DNA from: Spirosoma arboris
GTDB lineage: Bacteria; Bacteroidota; Bacteroidia; Cytophagales; Spirosomataceae
Reading direction: 5' to 3'
DNA length: 64,000 nt
NCBI RefSeq assembly: GCF_009754945.1
Contig: NZ_WPIN01000012.1
Location: forward strand, 124,001 to 188,000
Shown piece by piece: positions 34,831 to 42,692 of the stretch. The notes under the pieces are model-generated. The model was not told the DNA's origin. It made no database searches and worked only from the letters and a program-made list of their open reading frames with translations. Position numbers and translations under genes: made by a program. Numbering within the stretch: position 1 is the stretch's first letter; every line of letters starts with the position of its first letter.

Positions 34831-35919
34831 TTAATAGGTACCGGGTTGCATGTTGGCCAGCATCGGTATCGCTGCCGGTTTAACCCCATTGATCTCAATG
34901 CCACCGTGCTGCATCATTGGGATCATGTCCTTATACTCGGCCAGAAATGTTTTGGGCGGTGTAGAAAGGGCATCCAGTGAAGCTATTTCTTCGGCGGTTA
35001 GTGTCACATCGGTAGCGGCAATATTGGATTCCAGTTGTTGCTCATTGCGCACACCAATGATGGTTGAGGTAACGCCGGGCTTGTTGTTTACCCAACTCAA
35101 GGCTACAGCCGCTACATTGGTGTTGTGGATTTCAGCTATGCGTTGCAGTTCGTCGATGATTTGTAGTGCATTTTCGGTAGGTGGATTGCCGCCATTACGG
35201 TCTTTCCATCGACCATCTACATTCCCGACATTGGCTCGGGTATATTTGCCAGAGAGCAACCCATTTTTTAACGGACTCCAGGGAGTAATGCCTAAGCCTA
35301 ACTCCAGAGCCATTGGTACAAGTTCGTCCTCGACGGTTCGTTGCAATAAGGAATATTCGATTTGCAAGCCAATAAATGGGGTCCAATCTTTGAAATATGC
35401 GGCCGTTTGTGCCTGTGCAATCTTCCAGGCAGGCGCATCGCTGACGCCGATATACCGGATCTTTCCACTTTGTACAGCCCGATCTAGCGAGCGCATAGTT
35501 TCTTCCATTGGGGTCAGAAAATCCCAGGAGTGAATCCAGTACAGATCAATGTAATCGGTTTGCAGTCTTTTTAATGAATGCTCCAGGTTAGTCATCAGCG
35601 ATTTGTTGCCTGTGCCGCCGGTGTTTGGATTGCCGGGAAACACATTGTTGGCAAATTTGGTCGCAATCACCGTTTCTGTCCGTAGCGAGGAATGCCTACC
35701 GATCACATCGCCGATAATGCGTTCCGAATGGTTATTGGTGTAAATGTTGGCAGTGTCAATAAAATTGCCGCCTTTCTCTACGTAGGCGTTGATCATTCGG
35801 GTGGATTCATCCACGCTGGCACCCCAGCCCCAGTCTTCGCCAAAGGTCATAGCTCCCAGACAGAGCGGACTTACTTTCAGCCCAGATTTCCCTAGTATTC
35901 GATACGATTGTAATGACAT
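34831..35919 (-). CDS. aldo/keto reductase
   Basis: NADPH-dependent reductase of 362 residues. I chose ATG 35919 ('MSLQSYRILGKSGLKVSPLCLGAM'), the normal family start; the longer frame begins in the promoter. Catalytic residues lie in 'NFIDTANIYTNNHSE', 'TVIATKFAN' and 'LYWIHSWD'. The cofactor end is 'VTSTIIGVRNEQQLESNI'. It is only a distant relative of the aldo/keto reductase at 11.9 kb. It is the first gene of an operon with an AraC regulator. Upstream lie a TAATTTTG promoter box and a tandem operator-like repeat shared with the SDR locus at 52.6 kb. Confidence 0.92.
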   Translation of the reverse strand: MSLQSYRILGKSGLKVSPLCLGAMTFGEDWGWGASVDESTRMINAYVEKGGNFIDTANIYTNNHSERIIGDVIGRHSSLRTETVIATKFANNVFPGNPNTGGTGNKSLMTNLEHSLKRLQTDYIDLYWIHSWDFLTPMEETMRSLDRAVQSGKIRYIGVSDAPAWKIAQAQTAAYFKDWTPFIGLQIEYSLLQRTVEDELVPMALELGLGITPWSPLKNGLLSGKYTRANVGNVDGRWKDRNGGNPPTENALQIIDELQRIAEIHNTNVAAVALSWVNNKPGVTSTIIGVRNEQQLESNIAATDVTLTAEEIASLDALSTPPKTFLAEYKDMIPMMQHGGIEINGVKPAAIPMLANMQPGTY

Positions 35920-35991
35920 TGTTGAGTTGGTTTTGTTATCTGATTGGTCATTCCTGTTAATTGCTCCATAGTCTATTTTACTTTGGTGTGG

Positions 35992-35999
35992 CAAAATTA
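35992..35999 (-). promoter_or_regulatory. -7 type promoter box of the aldo/keto reductase operon
   Basis: Minus-strand TAATTTTG matches TAnnTTTG. Exactly 24 nt separate it from the proximal operator repeat, the same distance as at the SDR locus. Confidence 0.65.
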
Positions 36000-36023
36000 G
36001 ATCGGTATTTAACGGGCGGGTTT

Positions 36024-36058
36024 GTTTAAAAGGCCGATTTTACTTTGTTTAAAAGGCC
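36024..36058 (-). promoter_or_regulatory. tandem GGCCTTTTAAAC direct repeat, candidate AraC operator
   Basis: Two identical minus-strand GGCCTTTTAAAC sites at 36047-36058 (distal) and 36024-36035 (proximal), 23 bp start to start, both followed by AAA. AraC-type dimers typically bind two direct half-sites two helical turns apart near the -35 region. The same motif (GGCCTTTAAAAC and GGTCTTTAAAAC, 22 bp apart) lies at 52619-52652. The rest of the gap to 36319 has a 14-bp palindrome (36095-36108) and nothing else clear. Confidence 0.72.
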
Positions 36059-36319
36059 TTTCACAATCCACCTCCGATTGGGAGAAGTATAGACATGGAT
36101 CGATCCATCGAAAAGCGATTAGGAGGCTTTTGTTTGGGTAGTTCTGAAAAATCGTGGTACCCGGATTGTGGGTATGGGAGTTACATGGCTGGAAGAGTTG
36201 TGCGACAGCTACGGGTATTTTTTGAGATTGTCACGTTTTGAGTAATGCGCCTAAAGTTTTCGTACTTTGGCTGAATCGCTAAAAAACACCGCAGTATCTT
36301 CTTCAGTTAAGAGAGACGA

Positions 36320-36541
36320 ATGGACACGTTAATCAAAATATTGGTGGTAGAAGATGAAATGCTCATTGGGGCAAAAATCTCTATGCTGCTAACCAATCTA
36401 GGGTACGAAGTAGCGGGTATACTACCCCGTGGTGAAGAGGCTATTGTGCACGTAGAAGAAAACCGACCCGATATTATTCTGCTCGACATCAATTTAAAAG
36501 GGAAGATGGATGGCATTGAGACAGCTTCCCGTAGAGGCTAA
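36320..36541 (+). pseudogene. truncated response regulator receiver domain
   Basis: Starts like a normal receiver domain ('MDTLIKILVVEDEMLIGAKISMLLTNLGYEVAG') with the acidic pair and the phospho-acceptor Asp in 'DIILLDINLKGKMDGIETA'. It stops after 73 residues, before beta-4, the Thr/Ser and Lys switch residues and any output domain. A full receiver needs about 120 residues and a LytTR-type regulator about 240. The DNA after the stop does not continue the domain in another frame, so this is a deletion remnant rather than a single frameshift. It could still be translated as a small decoy. Confidence 0.75.
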
Positions 36542-36575
36542 CATTAAAAAGTATGAGACCGTTTAGGATAATATT

Positions 36576-36935
36576 ATGAATAAGGGAAAGCTGGAGGAGT
36601 TCAATGAGACAAATTTTTCCCCGACTGTACTATTTCATATGGCCCCTGAGAACGTGGTCGGAATTAATGATGCGAGAACCTATTACGGGCACTTCCTCAC
36701 CGGTTTCTCCAGTATTAAATTTAAGATTAAAGAGGTATTTGGACAAGGGAACAAACTCACCAAGCATTGGGTGTTTAGCGGAGTACATACCGGCGACTTT
36801 TTTGGAATACCCGTTACTGATTTGCCAGTAACACTACAAGGGTCAACGATAGTCCGTATGGAAAACGGAATTATTATGGAAGAGCAGGATTTCTTCGACA
36901 ACCTGGACTTACTAACCCAGCTTGGGGTATACTAA
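36576..36935 (+). CDS. SnoaL-like ester-cyclase-type protein (NTF2 fold)
   Basis: Small cone-fold protein of 119 residues: 'FNETNFSPTVLFHMAPENVVGINDARTYYGHFLTGFSSIKFKI', then 'VFSGVHTGDFFGIPVTDLPVTLQGSTIVRMENGIIMEEQDFFDNLDLLTQLG'. This C-terminal 'G.I.eeq...D.l.ll.QLG' pattern is the ester-cyclase/SnoaL-like signature. Usual members have about 130-140 residues, so the N-terminus may be slightly short. Homologues are widespread with unknown substrates. It stands alone between a dead receiver and a PadR/permease pair. The 36936-37206 gap beyond it contains nothing recognisable. Confidence 0.78.
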   Translation: MNKGKLEEFNETNFSPTVLFHMAPENVVGINDARTYYGHFLTGFSSIKFKIKEVFGQGNKLTKHWVFSGVHTGDFFGIPVTDLPVTLQGSTIVRMENGIIMEEQDFFDNLDLLTQLGVY

Positions 36936-37206
36936 TACGAATTGCCAACAAAATACCAGAAAGCGTTCTGCTCAAAATCACCAGTTTTTGCAAAACAAGG
37001 AAGCAAGTCCCTCAAGGGGCCTGCTTTTGAACTATCTGAAGTTGCCGACCTACTGTCCGTTTCTGTACTCAAGTTTGTCCATTTCTGGACAGATACTTAC
37101 CTGTTGAGTCATAAAATGGCCCTTTTAAGCGAAATAAACCACTGTTGAAAATTTGGCCAAATATTTGTACGACAAAGTCTATACTAATAACAGCTGCTTT
37201 GTTACC

Positions 37207-37560
37207 ATGAAACGAGCATTTTTGGGGGAGTTAGAGGAAGTTGTCCTGCTGACGGTAGCTGCTTTACAGGAATCGGCATACTGTGCTTCGATTACTCAAA
37301 CCATTGACCAGCAACTGGGCCGCAATATCAGCTTTCCTACAGTCCATACGACCCTACAGCGGTTGGAAGAAAAAGGCGTTGTCTCTTCCCTGATGGGTGG
37401 AGCGACTGCCGAACGAGAAGGTCGTCAAAAACGGCTGTTCACCGTCACGGCGGCTGGCCAGCGGGCGCTGATGGAGTGCCGATTAGTTCGAACCCAATTG
37501 TGGGACGGTCCGGCGATCCGGCAGATTCCAACCTCAATCATACAGCTATGGGAAGCTTAA
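37207..37560 (+). CDS. PadR family transcriptional regulator
   Basis: Winged-helix regulator of 117 residues from ATG 37207 ('MKRAFLGELEEVVLLTVAALQESAYCASITQTIDQQLGRNISFPTVHTTLQRLEEKGVVSSLMGGATAEREGRQKRLFTVTAAGQRAL'). The upstream in-frame start would add 18 atypical residues. It is homologous to the PadR at 18.97 kb. Its 3' end overlaps the permease start by 13 bp, so translation of the two is probably coupled. GC content resembles the bulk of the window, unlike most of the permease that follows. Confidence 0.92.
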   Translation: MKRAFLGELEEVVLLTVAALQESAYCASITQTIDQQLGRNISFPTVHTTLQRLEEKGVVSSLMGGATAEREGRQKRLFTVTAAGQRALMECRLVRTQLWDGPAIRQIPTSIIQLWEA

Positions 37561-40244
37561 TTACCGATGACGAAGGTTTTCCTAAGCCGCCCCGCTGGGC
37601 TGTCTGGCTACTGAGTCACTTCTGTCCAGGTGGTCTGGAAGATGAACTGCAAGGTGATCTGCTGGAGATGTATACGTACTGGCTGAAGACAGTAGGCGTA
37701 TCAAAAGCTCGTTGGCGATATGTACTAGCAGTCCTTCGGTTAATTCGCCCTTTTACAAGGTCCAGGGCTAGCCAAACTAAAGATTATACTCACCCGGAAT
37801 ACCGCCAGTTCGAACGCTGGTCCAACGACGTTCGAACCACATTTATAGTTCAACCCGCTATGCTACCTAACTATATCAAAATTGCCTTTCGCAATCTAAC
37901 TCGCAACAAGATTTATTCCTTCATCAATATTGCCGGTTTAAGCATTGGCCTGGCTTGTGCCATGCTTATTATGCTGTATGTAAAAGATGAAGTAAGCTTT
38001 GACAGGTTTCATAAAAATGTAAACAACATTTACCGTATTGCAAAAAAATCAAAACACAACGATGAAAATGGCAGTACTGGGTTTTTACAAGGACCGAGGT
38101 TTACGAAAAATATTCCTGGAATAAAATCTTTTGTTCGTGTTCAGGGCGGTTCTGAAGATATAAAAAAAGGAACTGAACTACAGGAGCAGGATGGCGTATT
38201 ACATGTTGACTCAAATTTCTTTTCTGTATTTACATTCCCTTTAGTAGACGGAAATCCTAAAACCTGTTTGACAGAACCACATTCAATTGTATTGAGCGAA
38301 GATGCTGCAATGAAATATTTTGCTACAACTGAGGCTGTCGGCAACGTAATGATGATAAAAGAAGATACCACTTTTGTTTCTTACAAAGTAACGGCTGTTG
38401 CAAAACGTTGTCCGCAAAATTCTTCCATACAATTTGATGTGTTGCTGCCTTTCAACGTATCCGATACTGATGCAAAGGACACCCATAACTGGTTTAATTC
38501 TTTTCTAAGCACATTTGTAGTACTGGACGACAAAGCAAACCTACAAACTGTGGAAAAACAAATGCAACGCTTTTATGTTGCAGATGCGAAACAAACTTTT
38601 GAGGAGATGCTGAAAAATGATGGTGGAGACCACGATCTTTTTTCTATGGGCACTTATTTTTTGCAACCGTATCTTGACATGCATTTGAATATGATGGAAA
38701 TATTTGCAAGTAATAGTTTAACTAACGCAAGTAATCCGATGCATTCCTATTTACTGTCCAGCATTGCATTGTTTGTGTTGCTGATTGCCTGCATCAATTT
38801 TGTAAACCTAACTATTGCACGGTCTATTAAGCGAGCGAAAGAAATTGGTATTCGCAAAGTGGTGGGCAGTGATAGAAAACAATTAATAGTTCAGTTTCTC
38901 GGTGAATCGTTTTTGCTCTGTACTATTGCTTTTGTATTAGCTATTGAGCTGGTCCAATTGTTATTGCCGTTATTTAATGAGCTTACCAATAAAGCATTGG
39001 TAATTTCCTATTTGTTCGATACAAAATTAATTGCAGGTTATAGTTCTTTATACATTATCACAGGCTTGCTTGCAGGCTTTTATCCAGCATTGGTTTTATC
39101 TGGCTATAATCCTGTACAAACTTTGTATAGCCGTTTTCAAATTGCAGGGAAAAATTACCTACAAAAATCGCTGGTAGTCTTACAGTTTACGCTGGCATCG
39201 TTTTTAATCATTGCCGCCTGTACAATTTATGCACAGTTTAATTTATTGACCAAAACAGATTTGGGATATGATGATACAAATCTTGTACTGATAAATAAAC
39301 AAAACTTAAAACATACTGACGCTGCTATTTTTGAAAACGAGCTACTGAAGAGTACAAATATTGTTGGAGTTGGCGCCAAAAATGCAGGTGCCTGGGCAAC
39401 ACTAGGGAAAAATGCAGTTGGTTCTACTATAATTTTTCAAAACGAAACAATTGACGAAAACTATTTATCTATATTAAAAATCCCATTGATAGCAGGCAGA
39501 AATTTTTCAACCGCTTATCCTACCGATCCAACTCAGTCTGTTATCGTAAATGAAAGTTTTGTAAAGGCTGCGAAATGGAAAAATCCAATTGGCGAGATAG
39601 TAAAGTCAAATCACTCAATATATCATGTAATTGGTGTAATAAAAGATTATCACTTTGCCTCATTAACCAGAAAAATAACACCGCAATTATTTTCCATGAA
39701 TGGTTTATATGGAGCTTATTATATCAAGATAAAACCCAACACAGCAGCTGCAAGTTTAAAATGGATACAAAAAACATATCAGCAGTTTTACCCAATGAAC
39801 CCATATTCATACGTGTTTAAAAACGATGAAAATCGGAGACAGTACGCTGAAGTTGAAAAATGGAAACAGATCATATTGTTTGGTGCCGTATTGACTATTT
39901 TTATTTCATGCATCGGTTTATTTGGATTATCTGTTTTATCGGCAGAAAAAAGAACCAAAGAAATCAGCATACGCAAAGTGTTGGGCGCTTCAGTACAGCA
40001 TATTGTTACAACACTTTCAATAGATTTTATAAAGTTGGTTGTAGTAGCGTTGATTATTGCGTCACCATTAGCATACATATCAGCCAATAAATGGCTACAA
40101 AATTATCCTTATCGCATCATGTTTAACTGGTGGTTGTTTGCGTCAACAGGATTGTTAGTCATGTTGATTGCTTTATTTACGGTTAGTTTTCAATCTATCA
40201 AAGCCGCCATTGCAAACCCGGTGAAGAGCTTGAGAGCGGAATGA
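37548..40244 (+). CDS. MacB/FtsX-family ABC transporter permease with prefix domain, compositionally mosaic
   Basis: Inner-membrane protein of 898 residues. I chose ATG 37548 ('MGSLITDDEGFPKPPRWAVWLLSHF') because it starts the usual prefix domain and overlaps padR by 13 bp. The prefix ('LEDELQGDLLEMYTYWLKTVG') is followed by 'NYIKIAFRNLTRNKIYSFINIAGLSIGLACAMLIMLY', a periplasmic domain, three helices near 420-520, a second periplasmic domain and three helices, ending 'SFQSIKAAIANPVKSLRAE'. It is the same architecture as the permease at 16.3 kb. From about 37900 to the end the DNA is strikingly AT-rich, while the first 300 bp and padR are not. That suggests a host prefix joined to an acquired permease body. 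Confidence 0.9.
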   Translation: MGSLITDDEGFPKPPRWAVWLLSHFCPGGLEDELQGDLLEMYTYWLKTVGVSKARWRYVLAVLRLIRPFTRSRASQTKDYTHPEYRQFERWSNDVRTTFIVQPAMLPNYIKIAFRNLTRNKIYSFINIAGLSIGLACAMLIMLYVKDEVSFDRFHKNVNNIYRIAKKSKHNDENGSTGFLQGPRFTKNIPGIKSFVRVQGGSEDIKKGTELQEQDGVLHVDSNFFSVFTFPLVDGNPKTCLTEPHSIVLSEDAAMKYFATTEAVGNVMMIKEDTTFVSYKVTAVAKRCPQNSSIQFDVLLPFNVSDTDAKDTHNWFNSFLSTFVVLDDKANLQTVEKQMQRFYVADAKQTFEEMLKNDGGDHDLFSMGTYFLQPYLDMHLNMMEIFASNSLTNASNPMHSYLLSSIALFVLLIACINFVNLTIARSIKRAKEIGIRKVVGSDRKQLIVQFLGESFLLCTIAFVLAIELVQLLLPLFNELTNKALVISYLFDTKLIAGYSSLYIITGLLAGFYPALVLSGYNPVQTLYSRFQIAGKNYLQKSLVVLQFTLASFLIIAACTIYAQFNLLTKTDLGYDDTNLVLINKQNLKHTDAAIFENELLKSTNIVGVGAKNAGAWATLGKNAVGSTIIFQNETIDENYLSILKIPLIAGRNFSTAYPTDPTQSVIVNESFVKAAKWKNPIGEIVKSNHSIYHVIGVIKDYHFASLTRKITPQLFSMNGLYGAYYIKIKPNTAAASLKWIQKTYQQFYPMNPYSYVFKNDENRRQYAEVEKWKQIILFGAVLTIFISCIGLFGLSVLSAEKRTKEISIRKVLGASVQHIVTTLSIDFIKLVVVALIIASPLAYISANKWLQNYPYRIMFNWWLFASTGLLVMLIALFTVSFQSIKAAIANPVKSLRAE

Positions 40245-40371
40245 GCAATGTGAGTGGGTTTTATATCCTCAAAATGTCCTCTTTCCAAAAGACAGCTGAA
40301 TCTTCCAGTTAAGCATATTGAGCAGAGCGGTAAAGTAAAATAGACTGGCCCTTTCCTTAAGGTTTATTAGT

Positions 40372-41523
40372 ATGGAGGCATCCGACAACGTAAATCTGAC
40401 CCTATCCCAGAAAGTCCGGCTGGCAGCCATCGTATTCGCCATTTATTGGCCACTCCGCTTTTATATTAATTTAAATGACTTCGATTTAGGTAAAATCGGG
40501 GCATTTTGGCTGGTTATCTGGCTGTCGGAAATTCCCATTACCATTGCGCTCTTCACCTTCTGGCTGAGCCTGCTGGAATGGTTGGAGAACAAAGTAAACG
40601 GTCAGTTCGGGCGGCTTTCTCAATTGAACGGTAAGTTTGCTGTCCAACTCGCAACTCTGCTTATTGCAGGTATACTCTCGTTTGGCTTTGATTGGGCTTT
40701 TTTTGGGTTATTGCACCAGGCGCGTAAGGCATTCGATCCTTCAGAAAGGTCGATGATTCACACTCAGGCTACTCAAACCATCTCAGACAATAGGGAAATT
40801 TTCCACAAAAACGATGGTCAACGGCGTCATAAGGCAACAACTGCGTTAACGGTTATGGCCTTATTGATGGCTTATTATTTAGCGGCCAACCGTCGTAGAG
40901 ATAAAGTAGTTGCGCAATTGCAGGTAAATGCCGAGCAGTTAAAACGGGAAGCCTCTCAAGCGCAATTTGCCGCCTTGAAAAATCAGGTGAACCCTCATTT
41001 TCTGTTTAATAGTTTAAGCATCCTGTCCTCGCTAGTGGATGTCAATCCTAAATTGTCAATTCGTTTTATCAATCATCTTTCCCGGGCGTATCGCTACATT
41101 TTGGAACATCGGGATTCTGAACGGATCAATCTGAAAACGGAATTGGAATTCCTGAATGCCTACTGCTTTTTATTGACGATTCGGTTTGACGACCGATTTC
41201 AACTCGTCAATACCATTTCTGAGGAAGAATCTGCCCATTTTAGTATTGCTCCGTTAACCTTGCAGTTGCTACTGGAAAATGCCGTCAAGCATAATCAGGT
41301 GTCCCGGAAGCAGCCGCTGGTCGTGACGCTGACCATTGAGGGTTATTATTTATTAATCAGCAATCCAATTCTGCTTCGTCTGGCCGATGAAACCTACACA
41401 GAAAACTCTACCGGCATAGGTCTGGACAATATTACCAAACGCTATCGATTACTCACCGACCGTCCTGTGCTAGTCACTCAGAAGGATAATACCTTTATTG
41501 TTAGTATACCCCTTTTACAATGA
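40372..41523 (+). CDS. LytS-type sensor histidine kinase (pair 1)
   Basis: Membrane histidine kinase of 383 residues. Four hydrophobic segments lie near 15-35, 45-70, 90-115 and 160-180, then a short coiled stretch ('QLQVNAEQLKREASQAQFAALK'). The His-kinase box is 'NQVNPHFLFNSLSILSSLVD' (PF06580 type). An N-box follows ('LQLLLENAVKHNQ') and a G-box ('STGIGLDNITKRY'). The stop overlaps the start of the LytTR regulator by 4 bp (ATGA), so the genes are translationally coupled. It is a clear paralogue of the kinase at 46.6 kb. The signal is unknown. Confidence 0.93.
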   Translation: MEASDNVNLTLSQKVRLAAIVFAIYWPLRFYINLNDFDLGKIGAFWLVIWLSEIPITIALFTFWLSLLEWLENKVNGQFGRLSQLNGKFAVQLATLLIAGILSFGFDWAFFGLLHQARKAFDPSERSMIHTQATQTISDNREIFHKNDGQRRHKATTALTVMALLMAYYLAANRRRDKVVAQLQVNAEQLKREASQAQFAALKNQVNPHFLFNSLSILSSLVDVNPKLSIRFINHLSRAYRYILEHRDSERINLKTELEFLNAYCFLLTIRFDDRFQLVNTISEEESAHFSIAPLTLQLLLENAVKHNQVSRKQPLVVTLTIEGYYLLISNPILLRLADETYTENSTGIGLDNITKRYRLLTDRPVLVTQKDNTFIVSIPLLQ

Positions 41524-42296
41524 ACGTAGTCATTATAGAAGACGAAACCCTCTCTGCTCAACGTCTGGAAGTGCTTATAAATGCGTATGACGCATCCATA
41601 CAGGTACTGGCGATGCTATCCTCTGTTGCCGAAGCGGTTGAGTGGTTCAGGCATCAAACGCCAGCCAACCTACCCGATTTGGTATTCATGGATATTCACC
41701 TGGAAGACGGCAGCGCATTTGGCCTCATTGAAAAGATTAAACTGACGATTCCCATTATCTTCACGACAGCTTACGAGACCTATGCCATTCAGGCTTTTAA
41801 AGCGAACAGCATCGACTATTTGCTCAAGCCCATTGATGAGGACGAGCTGGCAGCTGCCATCGATAAATTCAAGTGGACTCAGCAGAAACAGCGCCCAATA
41901 CTTATCAGCCCATCGAAGCCCCTACTAAGCTGGCAGGATACTTCCGACCCATTACCTTACAAGGATCGGTTTATGGTTACAGTCGGAACAAAGATTAAAA
42001 GCATTGGTGTGGATCAGATCGCCTATTTTTTTTATGAAGAGAAGACCACCTATCTCACCACTCAGGATGAGCAAACGATGGTGGTTGAATATAGTCTGGA
42101 TAAAGTAACCAGCACGCTTAACCCCCATCAATTCTTCCGGGTGAACCGAGCCTACTTAGTCAGTTTATCGGCAATCCAATCGATTCATACTTACTCTGGC
42201 AGCAAATTAACCCTGAAGCTGCACCCAACTCCCCGGCACGATGTGTTCGTTAGCCCTGATCGGCTACATGACTTTAAGAAATGGCTTGGTAAATAA
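41520..42296 (+). CDS. LytTR-type response regulator (pair 1)
   Basis: Response regulator of 258 residues. Receiver domain 1-120 with 'VVIIEDETLSAQRLE', acceptor Asp in 'LVFMDIHLEDG', and 'FTTAYETYAIQAFKANSIDYLLKPID'. LytTR DNA-binding domain about 150-255 ('DQIAYFFYEEKTTYLTTQDEQTMVVEYSLDKVTSTLNPHQFFRVNRAYLVSLSAI'). LytTR proteins bind paired 9-10 bp direct repeats. It is paralogous to the regulator at 47.7 kb. Downstream at 42327-42354 two TTCGACC sites lie 21 bp apart. Confidence 0.93.
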   Translation: MNVVIIEDETLSAQRLEVLINAYDASIQVLAMLSSVAEAVEWFRHQTPANLPDLVFMDIHLEDGSAFGLIEKIKLTIPIIFTTAYETYAIQAFKANSIDYLLKPIDEDELAAAIDKFKWTQQKQRPILISPSKPLLSWQDTSDPLPYKDRFMVTVGTKIKSIGVDQIAYFFYEEKTTYLTTQDEQTMVVEYSLDKVTSTLNPHQFFRVNRAYLVSLSAIQSIHTYSGSKLTLKLHPTPRHDVFVSPDRLHDFKKWLGK

Positions 42297-42466
42297 AGGC
42301 CTATACTACCTGCCAGGGCTACTTTTTCGACCTACAAAATTGGACGTTCGACCAAAAAAAATCAGGAATAGGCTGTATCGGTTTGGTTTAGGAGGGCGTA
42401 GCTTTCAAATTTATTCGCTGCCCTACTCATAAAGGCCGTCAATTTTCATTAAGTATTAGATAGGAT

Positions 42467-42498
42467 AAAGCAGTCTGGCTTTGCTGGGCTGCTTTTTT
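42467..42498 (+). terminator. intrinsic terminator downstream of LytS/LytTR pair 1
   Basis: AAAGCAG (42467-42473) pairs with CTGCTTT (42489-42495), followed by more T. It lies 170 nt after the regulator stop. The 42297-42692 gap also holds TTCGACC repeats but no gene. Confidence 0.6.
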
Positions 42499-42692
42499 GT
42501 GTTTGTCGACCTACGTTTATCCGATAATCTTACGCATTCGTCGGTGAAAAACAGCTAAACGCCGATTTGCTCAGACCGTGGTTGGGATACGGACTATATT
42601 TGGCCAGGTTTGGCTTATAACCGCCAATGGGTATTACGAATCAGCTGGCGGGGCAACTAGATCCTGTTGGTAGCTTGCTTAATTTTAAAATC

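Noticed and set aside
36140..36242. Possible histidine-kinase C-terminal remnant ('TRIVGMGVTWLEELCDSYG') before the truncated receiver
   Set aside because: The resemblance to kinase G-box sequence is too weak to support a call.
36942..37148. ORF in the gap before the second PadR gene
   Set aside because: It matches no family, has no start context, and its composition looks random.
38391..38410. ACGGCTGTTGCAAAACG, resembling the transposon-like ends
   Set aside because: It is coding sequence ('VTAVAKR') inside the permease, with no partner repeat; chance match.
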